Source: Cladosporium sp. IMV 00045 (lineage: Eukaryota > Ascomycota > Dothideomycetes > Cladosporiales > Cladosporiaceae). From it: DNA of 54,412 bases. Positions 45,701-54,412 of this stretch are shown here, piece by piece (positions within the stretch are counted from its first letter, which is position 1; the number at the start of each line of letters is the position of its first letter). Position numbers and translations under genes: made by a program. The stretch lies in assembly GCA_001931905.2 (NCBI GenBank), contig MSJI02000285.1, positions 1-54,412 of the forward strand, given 5' to 3'. The notes below the pieces were generated by a model that saw nothing but the letters and a program-made list of their open reading frames with translations, ran no database searches and was not told where the DNA came from.

Positions 45701-45920
45701 AACCCTCCATTTCCCTCGTGTCTTGAATGTATCGTATCGTAAGAGCCGAGAAGAAGAAAAGTGACAGAAGAGAAGCAAAGAAAAGCAGAAAAAAAGAAGC
45801 TCAAAACGCCCATCAGGATTCTTGATCACGTCTTTGCATTCACGCATGGAAAACCAAAAGTAGCGAACCCCACGCATGGGATCCTCACAAGCCAAAGCCA
45901 AAGCCAGGCCATCGTCACAT
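41964..45920. other. 3.96-kb upstream region of SPT23/MGA2, copy A
   Basis: Homolog of 34164-38002 with long conserved noncoding blocks. No convincing gene: short frames seen in one version are usually broken by indels in the other (for example the frame beginning MAEHHGPAHAHAMQ near 43262 and near 35431 changes frame after about 35 codons). Probably a long promoter/leader plus the PFK-2 3' UTR. Confidence 0.6.
42736..42789 (+). repeat. GATGCT/GCT microsatellite, 10-GCT version
   Basis: Same repeat as 34918-34962 but with ten terminal GCT units instead of seven. It is a length difference that can mark the two versions. Confidence 0.9.
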
Positions 45921-48584
45921 CTATTTCATATCATCCTCCGCCCTGCGCAGCTGAAAGTCCGGCACCTCATAGAACCACTCGGTGTCCCTGTCCCACTGGA
46001 AAGCCTTGAAATCGACGCCGTACGGTTTCGGCTCGAGGCAGTAGAGCATGCCGATGGGGACGTCGAGGTCGGCGACTTCCTCGCGGTTGAGGCCGCGGAA
46101 GTAGGCGAGCAGGACGCGCGCGACGGAGCGGTGGCCCACGAGCAGTACGTGGTCCGTCATGCGCTCGAGTTCCACGATGACGGGCCGCAGCCGGTTGATC
46201 ACGTCCAGGTAGCCTTCGCCGCCGGGGCCTGGGTAGCGGTAGTGTAGCTTGTCTTGCTTGCGCGCGTTGTATTCTTTCGGGTGTTGGGTGGAAATGCAGC
46301 TGTACGTCAGGCCTTCCATGACGCCCGCGTTGAGCTCGTCCAGCATGCGCATTTGCTTCGTGTCGTATTCTTCGTCGCTGAAGAATTGGGCCGTTTGGAT
46401 CGAGCGCTTGAGCATGGAGGTCCAGACACAGAAGGGCTTGGGCTCGTACTCGGGTGGCAGTTGACCGGCCTGGTTGCCAGGGGCGGAGGTGGGTTGTGCC
46501 CCTGTGGTGGTGGCTGTGGGGGACCTGGGTGCGTAGTATGGGTTGGGAGGGGTGGCATCGCCAGACTGGGGAGGGAAGTGAGTGTTGGCTGCTGCCTGAC
46601 GTTGACGCTCCTCCCAAACTCCACGCTGGAAGTCCATGAAGCGTGCAAGCGAGCTGGCGTAGCGGACGCCTTCTTCTGAGAGATCCGAGTCGCCGCCAAT
46701 CTTGCCGGAGATGTTGTCGACAGACAGGCCGTGACGGGTAATCCAGATCTGTCGAGGCGCCAGGTTGAAGTTCAGGAGATAGTAGTTTGCTTGTGCCATC
46801 AGGAAACCGCGGATCTGGTGAGAGATGATCTTGCGGCCAACATCGATCATCTGAATGTAAGGGACGTTGTTCTGCTCCTCATAGTCACCGAGCGGGAGAT
46901 AGGCGGTCTCATACACGGCAATGCGTTTCTTGAAGTCTTCCAGCGCGATCGTCGGATCCATGCCCTTGTAATCAGGTCCGCTGAGCTTCAAACGCATGTT
47001 GCTTTCGAGGAGTTCGGTATCAACGCATCGAGACTCCAAGAACAGAACGTTGAGATCCATACCGGCCCTCTCGCGAATGTGACGAACGACCATCTTGCGG
47101 CGCTCGAGAGTGCTGTTTGTTGCGTCCAAAATTCCGACCGCACCATTCTGGTCAAGGATGTAGTCGAGCAGCTCGTCCAGTGTGTCCATGGCCAGTTGTT
47201 CGCGGATAAGAGCAGCCTTAGTGTTCTTTGGGTCGAAGAAAGATGCACTCTGATCCATTTGTTCGTTGTCGTCTGGTTGGAAGTCGTCTGTTTGTGCGTT
47301 CTGCTTTGCCTCCATCAACTCGGGGAACTTCTTCTCCAACTCCTCGATATCTTGGTCTTCTGGGTCCATCTCCTCTTTCTTCAGATTGCTCTCTTCCTTC
47401 TTCTGGGTATCTACCGCGCTCTTGGGTGGTGTTGGAGGCTCGACCTTCGTCTCATCGTTCAAGATGATCTGCGCGACTGACACAGGCTTGTTCTCGTTGC
47501 TCTGAGTCTTAGCTAGCTCCGACTGGTCGACAATGCTATTCGCCCTACCAGGCGCCAAACTGGCACGGTGCTCCTTATTACCGCTCGCATTTGATTGTTG
47601 GCTCTTGGTCTTCTCGAGTTGGTTGGGTCCGTTAGCAGCAACACGTCTTCTCTCGCCAACGTTGAAGATTCTCGTGTCGTGTTGCAGCCAGTTCAGGTAT
47701 CTCGCCAACTTCTTTGTGATGTAACTCTTTCCTCTTGCGGGCAATCCAACCATTACAATTACCAACTTCGCTCCGACGTCTCTCTGTGCTATCCTGCCAT
47801 CAGGAGATACTTTGCTCTTGGTCAGACCGGGAATGTCCAAAGTCGTGGGTCTTGGGCGGGGTGTGCTGATGCCTGACATTTGCCGTTGGGGAGTACTGAG
47901 ATTGAGGTTAGCCGCGAGAGCGTCGAGTCCAGACGGCGGTTTGAGGCCGTACATTCGAGGGCTACCAGGTGCGGTGCTCGGGGCGGTGGTTGCCGGAGTG
48001 TCGTTAGCGGGATGGTGAACACCATTTCCGTCATTGTATTCGCCTGTGAGTGCCTTGTGCATGGACGATCCTCTTTGTGGAACCGGCGCAGGGCGTCTGT
48101 CTGAATGCTGCTCTTGCTCGGATTTCTGTGCTGCTTTCTGTGCTTGGTCCTCACCGAGAACACCGTTTTTTTCGAGAGTGGGAGAGAGTGCGCGGTCCAA
48201 GTCCGAGCGAAGCTGCTCGACTTCTTTCTCGCTCGCAGCAGAGCCTTCGTTGCTGTTTGATCGACGCATCTCGCCGTTTGACTTTGTGCTGGTGGCCATT
48301 GCGAATTTTGCCAGGTTCGACTGTTGACTCTGGCGGCGCCGGTAGTGGCCGAGCGGCGTGGTGTCTTCCTGCACGCAAGAGCAGCGGCCGGCGTTGTGGA
48401 TGTTTTCGCTTTTGGGATCGACGAGCGGGCGCAGAGGCGGTGATTGGGCCGGGGTGGGAAGGTTGTTGTTGAAGCTGGTCGCGGCGGCAGGAGAGGGATT
48501 GGCGATGGCGGTGGAGCTTGGATTATTGGCGTTGTCGTCAGAGTTAGCGAAGGGAGCGGCGTGCCATAGTGTCGAGTGTGGCAT
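45921..48584 (-). CDS. 6-phosphofructo-2-kinase/fructose-2,6-bisphosphatase, copy A
   Basis: Intact 887-aa frame from the ATG at 48584, the counterpart of 38003-40666. The kinase P-loop GLPARGKSY, the long charged insert in the kinase domain, and the phosphatase residues His618, Glu750 and His818 are all kept. About ten residues differ by eye (Ile6Leu, Gln8His, Ser28Ala, Thr39Asn, two near 155-157, His184Asn, Val392Asp, Gly398Glu, Asp541Gly), mostly outside the catalytic domains or in the inserts. Both copies therefore look functional and under purifying selection. The 3' end faces the long SPT23/MGA2 upstream region, as in copy B. Confidence 0.95.
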   Translation of the reverse strand: MPHSTLWHAAPFANSDDNANNPSSTAIANPSPAAATSFNNNLPTPAQSPPLRPLVDPKSENIHNAGRCSCVQEDTTPLGHYRRRQSQQSNLAKFAMATSTKSNGEMRRSNSNEGSAASEKEVEQLRSDLDRALSPTLEKNGVLGEDQAQKAAQKSEQEQHSDRRPAPVPQRGSSMHKALTGEYNDGNGVHHPANDTPATTAPSTAPGSPRMYGLKPPSGLDALAANLNLSTPQRQMSGISTPRPRPTTLDIPGLTKSKVSPDGRIAQRDVGAKLVIVMVGLPARGKSYITKKLARYLNWLQHDTRIFNVGERRRVAANGPNQLEKTKSQQSNASGNKEHRASLAPGRANSIVDQSELAKTQSNENKPVSVAQIILNDETKVEPPTPPKSAVDTQKKEESNLKKEEMDPEDQDIEELEKKFPELMEAKQNAQTDDFQPDDNEQMDQSASFFDPKNTKAALIREQLAMDTLDELLDYILDQNGAVGILDATNSTLERRKMVVRHIRERAGMDLNVLFLESRCVDTELLESNMRLKLSGPDYKGMDPTIALEDFKKRIAVYETAYLPLGDYEEQNNVPYIQMIDVGRKIISHQIRGFLMAQANYYLLNFNLAPRQIWITRHGLSVDNISGKIGGDSDLSEEGVRYASSLARFMDFQRGVWEERQRQAAANTHFPPQSGDATPPNPYYAPRSPTATTTGAQPTSAPGNQAGQLPPEYEPKPFCVWTSMLKRSIQTAQFFSDEEYDTKQMRMLDELNAGVMEGLTYSCISTQHPKEYNARKQDKLHYRYPGPGGEGYLDVINRLRPVIVELERMTDHVLLVGHRSVARVLLAYFRGLNREEVADLDVPIGMLYCLEPKPYGVDFKAFQWDRDTEWFYEVPDFQLRRAEDDMK

Positions 48585-49527
48585 TCCGGTAGCGGTAGAG
48601 TCGCGGGCAATGCGGCCGGGTGGATTCAGTTGGGTTCAGAAAACTCGGCCGGTGATGCAATGCGCCCGCTGGGAGACAAACCGTGCGCTGCCACTCAAAT
48701 GCGGAGAGGCTCGACAGGAAGCGCACGTCGGACCCGCCCGATGGAGGATGATAGGCGCTTTCTCGGAGGCTGGGCGATGGAATACAGTAGTTGATTTATT
48801 GGTCTTGGTAGATGGGTGGTCGATTGATGTGTTGGTTGATTGATCGATGGATGTGGTGTGGTGTGTTGTCCAAGTGCTCTTTGTTGTTGTCTCCAGGCAA
48901 GATCGCATCCGGTACAGTCAGGTGGTACTTTGGGTGGGACCGTGGGGAGTAATGGTGTGGTGATGACTGGAGGAGCAGGCGGATGACTGTTGTTTAGAGC
49001 AAGCAAGAGTCAAGCGGGTAGGTAAGGTGAATAATCGCAACGTCGATTGCTCGCTTGCCTGATGCGACAGTGAAGTACTCTTGTCCCAGGGAAATTCAAG
49101 TAATCTCTCGTAGGGGCCGATACACGGCGTTCACAGCAGCTTTAGCGTTTGGGTGGCGCGCAGGGCAACCAGCAATAGCCTCATCTACCCCGTGGAGGCG
49201 ATCATGGCGTACAGAGCAGAGCCATAGCTATTGCTTGTCGTGACTCAGATGGCCCGTCGGGTAGAGGAGTCCGATGGGAAGGGAAGGGAGGCACAGCAAG
49301 GCTCGTGCTGACGGGATGAGAGGCTGAGGTTGCCGACGGAACAGCAAGGACGGAGGATTTCTGATGTTGTTCGTGAGTTGAGAGCGGATGCGCATGCAGG
49401 TCAAAGGACAAGAAAGGGGAGCAGCAGCCTCGTCGTCACGTCCGGCAGCACAAAGAAGTATTTATTGGCTTGTTATTGTTGGCCCCAACTGCGCCTTGAT
49501 GCCACCTATGCGGGCTATGCCACCACA
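48585..49527. other. Upstream region of PFK-2 gene, copy A
   Basis: Homolog of 40667-41638 with small indels. No gene recognised; likely promoter and leader. Confidence 0.6.
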
Positions 49528-52140
49528 GCACCTGAGGGAAGTGGGCTAATCATGCGAACGAATAACTGTCCGCATCGCATCGCATTGCATCGCATTCCGT
49601 GCTAGCACTCCTGCTGAGCCGTGTTTCACCGTCAAGAAGCAGTCAAGGTTGTTTGCCCAGAAAGAAGCCGTTGATAGCCTGCCTGAGAGCCAATCTATTG
49701 CCTGACATCCATCACGCCTACGCTGCCACCTCCACAACTCGTTGCGCTGCCCGTCTACTCCTATCACTGCACATGCTTCGTCCATGTGCAGACGTGCGAT
49801 GCTCAGCAGCCAGAAACTTTGATTCTCCAGGTGTAGACATCGACATATGACCATCCCCGTGTCTCTCACTCACATCGCACGCTTAATGTGCCTACGGACA
49901 TCTATTTCCGTTCTCTAGCTGGAACGCGGATCGCCTGTAGTCAGCTTTTCGGACATTTCTAAATTCAATTGATACAGACACAGACGGAGAGATCAGCCTC
50001 CCGCCCGCGGCTCTTGACATTCCGCCTAAGCTCGCAAAAGACGTCAGCTGTCTCGTATTAGCCGGCCATCTTTGTTTGATGATGATGGATTCCTTCCCCG
50101 GACTCCGGATTCTGGATGCAGCATGGCTCGATGGTTCGTTCTGGCTCGTACGATTGGTCTCACATCGTGTGGGGATAGCTCTGCCTGCAGACGAGACGGC
50201 TAGAGGTGACCTCGCCTGACGCCTCAACCTCAACGATGTGGTTTGACTTGCCATGTGGTGATGTTCGATAGATTCCACTTGTTCAAGTCTTCGTTTGTCG
50301 TTGGCGAACAGTGTCGAGGGCGCTTAGAGCTTCCGTTTGCAAATGGCAAGCTTACAACTTCCGTTTGAGAAGACAAACGTTCTGGAATGGGGGCTGCTCT
50401 TGTAGTTGCGCTTGGAGGGCATTCTCGCAAACTTGGAGGCTCCGATTGCCTTTCCGCTCGATCATCTTCCGGAATGGCAGGCCAACAGACGTCCTTCTAG
50501 TAAAGAGCCATCAACGATCAACAGCGCCTGACTGTTCATCGACTGGAGGCACGTGGTTGTCTAAGCGAAACTACAGTGCGAAGGGTACGGATCCAGTTCT
50601 CAGATCCGCTTCTCGAAAATATTTTGAGCCACACTAAAGAACAAAAGACATTCATGCACAATCGTCCTATCGCATTCAGCTGACGATTTTCTCATTTCGA
50701 CGACTGACGACTCTCGACCCAGACAGACAATCTCATTGACAATGAATGACAATGAATTTTATTGCTTGCCCCAGACAAGCCAGCTCTTTGGGAAGACAAC
50801 CTCTGCAGCCTCGCCGTAGAAAACCGTCAAGACGACACTCACCGAGTTGAACTATCGATGTCGATTCTCAATTTGGAGGCGCCATTACTCCTATTGATGA
50901 GTGGACAGTACGATTCCATCGCCTTCTCGACTTCTTATGCCTCACTTTGAAGTGCTTTGCTGTCTTCCGTCTCAGAAATACTAGTTGTAATGTGACGCAA
51001 CTGCGGATAACATTATTCGGAGTCTTGCTGACTTACTGCTTTTGTTGTTTCCTCTAACGAAAATCGACCACTATACGGCAGAACACTCTAGAGGCTTCAA
51101 CTCTTAACGCACTCAACGATTTAGCGATACCGACATCAATCCTTAGTTCGACCATTATCTTCTGTCTATGTCTGTCCGGATATGGCGAGCAAGGAAAGCG
51201 AAGACCATCGAGTTGCACTTAGACCAGCCAGTTATTCAAACGATCCGAGTGAGTGAAGGGAGTTCCTCAAGGAACTCTTAGGAAGCCAATGCTTTCACAT
51301 CCATAATCAAGGTGGACTCTAGTAAGGGAAACCGGGAAGATCAAAGCACTCTATAGGCATTCTCGATAGGGGCATAAACGAAGAGCATCCATAACATCTC
51401 GCTACGGACGCCATCTACTTAGTTCGTGCCAATAGGTCGTGTAAGAGCATGTATAATAAACACTTGGATTGTGTTGCTTCTGTCTGACTTACGTCCAACG
51501 CGAATAGAAGTGTAATTGGTGGTCAACATGAGATCGGAGTTACAAGCAGCCATCGATTGCGACGCAAGACGCTCGAGTTGGCTCGCTCCTCACGAATCAT
51601 ACCCTTCGTGATGGGTTCAGCCGTAACGAAGTCGTGGAGATCCGATGGCGAGGCTCCAGATCAGATGGGTACCAGTGATGACCTGAACGAAGTCGTTGAT
51701 CAGAATGTTGACTCGGCTTCTGACCCGGGCGAAAAAGACAGGTACATCTACTTTATGGTGCCTACTCTGTGGAAGTGTATTGAGTCCTCATCAGATACAA
51801 ATTTTCGAACTTTCAGTTTCATCACTTCATTCATATCAACACTGCCCAGAGTGCCATCATTGATGTGGAGTCTCCTTGGGGGTATTGATGATGTCGAACA
51901 AATGATTTGGCACCAGGACTCTTCTTGAAGGCCGATTTACGTAAGATGCAGCTCATCAATTTCGAGTGCGATGAATAAGAAAAATAGAATCCATTGGTGT
52001 TTGCCAAGGTGAAAGCAATAGTGCTGCCATGAGCGAAGTCAGGCAGGCCTTGCCTAGGTGATAGTTTGGCAGCATAGATCGCCTACCTGTCATCGCAGCG
52101 CTTCGATCAGTCGAGATCCTAATGTGAATTCCAAAATATT
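49528..52140. other. Unique 2.6-kb region, no convincing gene
   Basis: Present once in the window. The only longer frames (50278-49892 on the minus strand, 51557-51928 on the plus strand) start at or need non-ATG codons, or have no recognisable domain. A perfect 7-bp inverted repeat with a 4-nt loop (GAGTTCC-TCAA-GGAACTC) is at 51260-51277. (CGCAT)n-like repeats occur near 49571-49595. It may be a degraded gene or transposon, but no terminal repeats or transposase motifs were seen. Confidence 0.5.
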
Positions 52141-54412
52141 GACCAATAGTACTTGGAATACAAGAAAAGGAGGTGACTGAGACGAGGAGGGAGGTTTAAG
52201 AACCAGGAGGCGTGGTGGACAGCTGGACCCTTTGACACAAGCCCAAGTTTGCTGCCAGCGTTGCTGCTTTCTGCCGAATGCGGTAGACACACTTGTTCTC
52301 TCGCGACTTTCCCACCTCCGAGGGGCTTCGATCATCATCAGCCCAACTTTTGACTACAACAACACTCTCCTTCCACCACCGCGCCGGATCCGACACTTAC
52401 ATTTCACAGCGTCGCACTCTCCGTGCTGGCCATGGTCTGCTTGCTGTAAAAATCGCATTCAACTCGACCTTCTCGCCGAGCCCTTCCAAGCTACTCATAG
52501 CTCGATAATCGCGGCACGCACTTTCGCCCAGCATGTCGAACGAATACAACTACGACAATGACGCCCAGTTCTTTCCTTTCTTTGTCCTTACCGTCACCTC
52601 CCTCGTAACGGTCCCTCTTACCTACACCCTTTTGCGCGCGCCCTCGGAGAGTGCCACAGCCTCCAAAGCACCCAAAATCGAGTCTCCCGCACCGCCCAGC
52701 AATGCCGACATCATTGACACGCAGCGCGCGAAACAAAAGCGCAAGGAGATCCGCCTCAAGCGTATCATCACCGCCGTGACAGGATGGGCCGTCATGGCGT
52801 ACATGGTCTACCTCATGGTGGTGACCGCGCGCCAAACGCCCAAGATTTGGAACCCTTACGACATTCTCGACGTGGGCATGAGCGCGACCGAGAAGCAGAT
52901 CAACTCTCGTTACCGCAAGCTCTCCGTCACCATGCACCCGGACAAGCGTCAACCCGACGCTGGAAAGAACCTGACCATCGAGGCGATCAACGACGAGTGG
53001 GTGGAAATTGTCAAGGCGTACAAGTCGCTCACAGACGAGGAGATTCGCAACAACTACATTCAGTACGGCAACCCCGATGGCAAGCAGAGCACGAGCTTTG
53101 GTATTGCCCTGCCACAGTTCCTGATCGCAGAGGGTAACGGCAAGTATGTGCTCATGTTCTACGGTATTTTGCTCGGTATTGGTTTGCCATGGCTTGTTGG
53201 AAAGTGGTGGTATGGCATGCAAAAGATGACGAAGGAGCGTATCTTGGTTACCACCGCAGGAAACATGTTCAAGGAGTTCAAGGATCGTATGGATGGTGGT
53301 GATGTTCTGAGCGCCATTAGCAGTGGCATGGAGTACCAGGAGATTCTGCCCAGCGGTAAGGCCGACAATGGGCTTGGAAAACTGGAGAAGAAACTGCAGG
53401 CAACGAACGAACTCGATCTGGCCATGCTCGAGAAAGACAAGCAATTCTTGACTGAGCTCGATGATGCCACTCGCCGCAAAACTTTGGCTCTGATCTGGGC
53501 CTACTTGGGTCGCATTCAGCTTGACGACCGGACGCTGGAGGCTGAGAAGTTCGAGGTTGCACCTACCGCTCTCAGACTGACTGAAGCGCTCGCATCTATC
53601 GGTTTGGCTTATGGTTTCACGCAGCCTGTGCTGTCTACCTACCAGATGGCCCAATCCCTCACCCAAGCTATTCCACCGACTACCCTAAACCTGCCACTCC
53701 TCCAGCTCCCGCATTTCAACCCTGAGATCATTCAGAAGATCGAGACCAAGACCGCCTCCACATCGAAGGACCACCTTACGGTTCAGTCTTTCATGGCTCT
53801 TCCGGCTGAACAGCGCCAAGCCCTCGCACAAGCCGCTGGCCTCCCCAATGATCGCCTCAAGCAAGCCGAGCAGGTTGCTCGTCAATTGCCTTACCTCAAG
53901 GTCGAGAAAGCTTTCTTCAAGGTCCAAGGCGAGAAGTACATCATCCCATCATCCCTCGTCCAGCTCGCTGTCAAAGCCCGCTTCATTCCTCCCGGCACCG
54001 CAAAGGTCCCTCCAGTCAGCGAAGCCGATCTCGAAGACCCTGATCCTGCGGAGGGCGACCTCAAGGCGCAGAACAAGGAAGTGGAACAGCACCAGATCCC
54101 GCTCGCCTACGCACCCTACCTCCCGCGCGATAGAGAACCCAAGTGGCACATCTTCCTTGCCGACTCAAGGCAAGGTAAGATCGCCGTCCCGCCTTTCCGC
54201 TTCTCCACCTTCGACAAGCCCGCTTTCAAGGAAGACGGCACGCCCACGTTCGAGGTGGTCACGATGAAGATGCAATTCCAGGCCCCGCCTCAACCCGGTG
54301 AATTCAAATTCACCATGCACATGGTCAGCGACTCGTACGTGGGCTTCGACTACAAGCAGGACGTCACGCTGGTCATCGACGACGCCAGCAAAGCTCAGGA
54401 GGTCGACGATGA
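52141..54412 (+). repeat. Inverted repeat arm B: SEC63 and promoter
   Basis: Reverse-complement homolog of 13480-15750, continuing to the window end. Its left border, near 52141, is where similarity to copy A stops. Confidence 0.85.
52533..54412 (+). CDS. SEC63: Sec63 ER translocation J-protein, copy B, 3' partial
   Basis: The ATG at 52533 opens a frame to the window end (626 codons plus 2 nt) with no stop, reaching the start of the acidic tail before the last intron. It keeps the membrane segments, the J domain with HPD and the Brl/Sec63 region of copy A. Several conservative differences occur, clustered in the middle of the Brl domain (for example PSGKAD for PSSKAD, LQATNELD for LQATTELD, DKQFLTELD for DKTFLNELD, GRIQLDDRTL for GRIDLDDRSL). 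The 5' flank is shared with copy A for about 390 bp. The copy is apparently functional; orientation is opposite to copy A. Confidence 0.95.
   Translation, partial: MSNEYNYDNDAQFFPFFVLTVTSLVTVPLTYTLLRAPSESATASKAPKIESPAPPSNADIIDTQRAKQKRKEIRLKRIITAVTGWAVMAYMVYLMVVTARQTPKIWNPYDILDVGMSATEKQINSRYRKLSVTMHPDKRQPDAGKNLTIEAINDEWVEIVKAYKSLTDEEIRNNYIQYGNPDGKQSTSFGIALPQFLIAEGNGKYVLMFYGILLGIGLPWLVGKWWYGMQKMTKERILVTTAGNMFKEFKDRMDGGDVLSAISSGMEYQEILPSGKADNGLGKLEKKLQATNELDLAMLEKDKQFLTELDDATRRKTLALIWAYLGRIQLDDRTLEAEKFEVAPTALRLTEALASIGLAYGFTQPVLSTYQMAQSLTQAIPPTTLNLPLLQLPHFNPEIIQKIETKTASTSKDHLTVQSFMALPAEQRQALAQAAGLPNDRLKQAEQVARQLPYLKVEKAFFKVQGEKYIIPSSLVQLAVKARFIPPGTAKVPPVSEADLEDPDPAEGDLKAQNKEVEQHQIPLAYAPYLPRDREPKWHIFLADSRQGKIAVPPFRFSTFDKPAFKEDGTPTFEVVTMKMQFQAPPQPGEFKFTMHMVSDSYVGFDYKQDVTLVIDDASKAQEVDD

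Noticed and set aside
49892..50278. 128-codon minus-strand frame
   Set aside because: Arg/Ser-rich composition typical of a chance frame, no recognisable domain, and no supporting splice or start context.
51557..51928. 123-codon open frame in the unique region
   Set aside because: It opens at TTG; the first ATG comes 18 codons later. No domain, signal peptide or conserved motif was recognised and no second copy exists for comparison.

Overview
The window is nuclear DNA from a filamentous ascomycete. It has short (about 43-74 nt) GT-AG introns with branch points, an intron-bearing tRNA-Gly, and Pezizomycotina-type genes (DUF4045-gelsolin, Spt23/Mga2, a long 6-phosphofructo-2-kinase). Most genes from 13 kb onward occur twice, with nearly identical proteins but clearly diverged intergenic DNA. 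That points to a diploid, hybrid or duplicated genome; a Hortaea-like Dothideomycete would fit, but this is inference and no species marker was read.

Layout. 72-5327(+): DUF4045-gelsolin protein, cut by the left edge. 6266-8681(+): TRP/ML-like membrane protein. 9031-9128(-): tRNA-Gly(GCC). 10917-12591(+): MFS transporter broken by one in-frame stop. 13195-15358(-): SEC63. 16852-17115(-): possible 87-aa membrane protein. 18637-21189(+): basic coiled-coil protein. 23054-27154(-): Spt23/Mga2-type regulator, cut by a 20-N gap. 27175-41638 is a second version of the same locus: partial coiled-coil gene, complete SPT23/MGA2 gene, PFK-2/FBPase-2. After a second 20-N gap, 41659-54412 gives the missing 5' end of the first SPT23/MGA2 copy, another PFK-2/FBPase-2, about 2.6 kb without recognisable genes, and a second SEC63 in the opposite orientation, cut by the right edge.

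The main result is structural. The window is three contigs. Contig 1 (1-27154) and contig 3 (41659-54412) share an identical 204-bp end overlap, and contig 2 (27175-41638) begins and ends inside sequence identical to contigs 1 and 3. The contig ends at the first gap fall exactly at bases where the two versions start or stop differing. The apparent duplication of SPT23/MGA2 and PFK-2 is therefore best read as the second haplotype or homeolog placed in the middle of the first. The head-to-head SEC63 pair is not explained by that alone and suggests an inversion between the two versions, with a breakpoint about 390 bp upstream of SEC63.

Functionally these are housekeeping genes: ER translocation (SEC63), fatty-acid desaturation control from the ER membrane (SPT23/MGA2), glycolytic control (PFK-2/FBPase-2), actin remodelling and membrane transport. 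They form no pathway cluster. I found no CRISPR array, transposon, virus, toxin or secondary-metabolite cluster, and no wholly new system. The most interesting biology is in the SPT23/MGA2 gene: its membrane anchor sits alone on a final exon that intron retention would remove, and a PPxY motif lies just before the anchor.
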